Shown one piece after another: positions 14,459-14,689 of a stretch of 14,689 nucleotides of DNA. The DNA is taken from assembly GCF_039360445.1 (NCBI RefSeq), contig NZ_CP134981.1, positions 431,915 to 446,603 of the forward strand, read 5' to 3'. The notes under the pieces are model-generated. The model saw only the letters and a program-made list of their open reading frames with translations, did not search any database and had not been told where the DNA came from. The DNA is from Buchnera aphidicola (Periphyllus koelreuteriae) (GTDB lineage Bacteria > Pseudomonadota > Gammaproteobacteria > Enterobacterales > Enterobacteriaceae). Both the position numbers and the translations under genes were made by a program. Numbering within the stretch: position 1 is the stretch's first letter; every line of letters starts with the position of its first letter.

Positions 14459-14689
14459 TTTTTTAAATTTTTTAATATTTTTATATTAAAACTTTAACAT
14501 AAAATTAATTATATAAAAAATATTTTTTTAAATAAAATAAATAAAAATATTATTAAAAATATAATTTAATATATTATAATATAATTCTAATATTTAAATT
14601 TATATATATCAATATTTTTAAAAAATATTTTTTAATTCTAATCATATTATAATAATTAAAAATTTTTATAAAGAGCAAAAAAGAAAAAA
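14459..14689. other. A/T-only terminal spacer, no gene seen
   Basis: Region upstream of tRNA-Trp at the window edge. I see no open frame, RNA gene or DnaA box (TTATNCACA). A perfect 14-bp palindrome (TATATTATAATATA, 14570-14583) and a TATAAT word (14648-14653) are present but unremarkable in this composition. It should contain the tRNA-Trp promoter on the minus strand. Confidence 0.5.

Noticed and set aside
14570..14583. 14-bp AT palindrome as an operator
   Set aside because: It is A/T only and similar palindromes are common by chance here. Nothing else supports it.
14459..14689. Possible replication origin at the window edge
   Set aside because: There are no DnaA boxes or GATC clusters. 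AT-richness alone is uninformative in this genome.
1..14689. CRISPR arrays, insertion sequences, phage, toxin-antitoxin or restriction genes
   Set aside because: No regularly spaced repeats with unique spacers, no transposase-like or nuclease-like proteins, and no genes of foreign composition were seen.

Overview
The window looks like chromosome of a strongly reduced insect endosymbiont, almost certainly Buchnera aphidicola (aphid primary symbiont) or something very close to it. Three things support this. The DNA is extremely AT-rich, with long A/T homopolymers even inside genes. Every recognisable protein is a gammaproteobacterial (Escherichia coli-like) ortholog of nearly unchanged length. 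The gene order is a thinned-out version of the enterobacterial rpmE–hslVU, fpr, dapF–cyaY–argX/hisR/proM, rho–trxA and ilvC–ilvD–trpT neighbourhoods. The species assignment rests on recall and was not tested by a search.

Layout. 1-281: AT microsatellite and rpmE (L31, minus). 482-2358: hslV-hslU (plus), an ATP-dependent protease operon. 2612-3361: fpr (plus), followed by a GC-containing hairpin. 3485-4531: an unrecognised 348-residue gene (minus) with a strong Shine-Dalgarno, the main unknown of the window. 4814-5485: rsmJ (plus), convergent with a YnfM-type transporter (5499-6737, minus). 6818-7660: dapF (minus). 7861-8199: cyaY (plus). 8211-8566: tRNA-Arg(CCG), tRNA-His(GUG) and tRNA-Pro(UGG), transcribed in that order on the minus strand. 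8758-10497: rho and trxA (minus). 10819-14247: ilvD-ilvC (minus). 14385-14458: tRNA-Trp(CCA), minus. The rest is nearly pure A/T spacer.

How the genes fit together. DapF (meso-diaminopimelate, lysine) and IlvC/IlvD (valine, isoleucine, leucine precursors) are provisioning genes for essential amino acids. Fpr, thioredoxin and frataxin supply redox and Fe-S support, and IlvD is itself an Fe-S enzyme. HslUV, Rho, L31, RsmJ and the tRNAs are information and quality-control housekeeping. The YnfM-type carrier is a candidate exchange route with the host.

No mobile element, CRISPR array, phage gene or conventional defence system is visible. The best candidate for something undescribed is the orphan gene at 3485-4531. 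Secondary points are substituted cofactor or active-site motifs in IlvC, DapF, TrxA and CyaY, an A16 tract inside rsmJ, a GC-bearing hairpin after fpr, and a nested inverted-repeat structure where I would expect rep. Many AT-only stem-loops are near what composition alone could produce, and this is stated where it applies.
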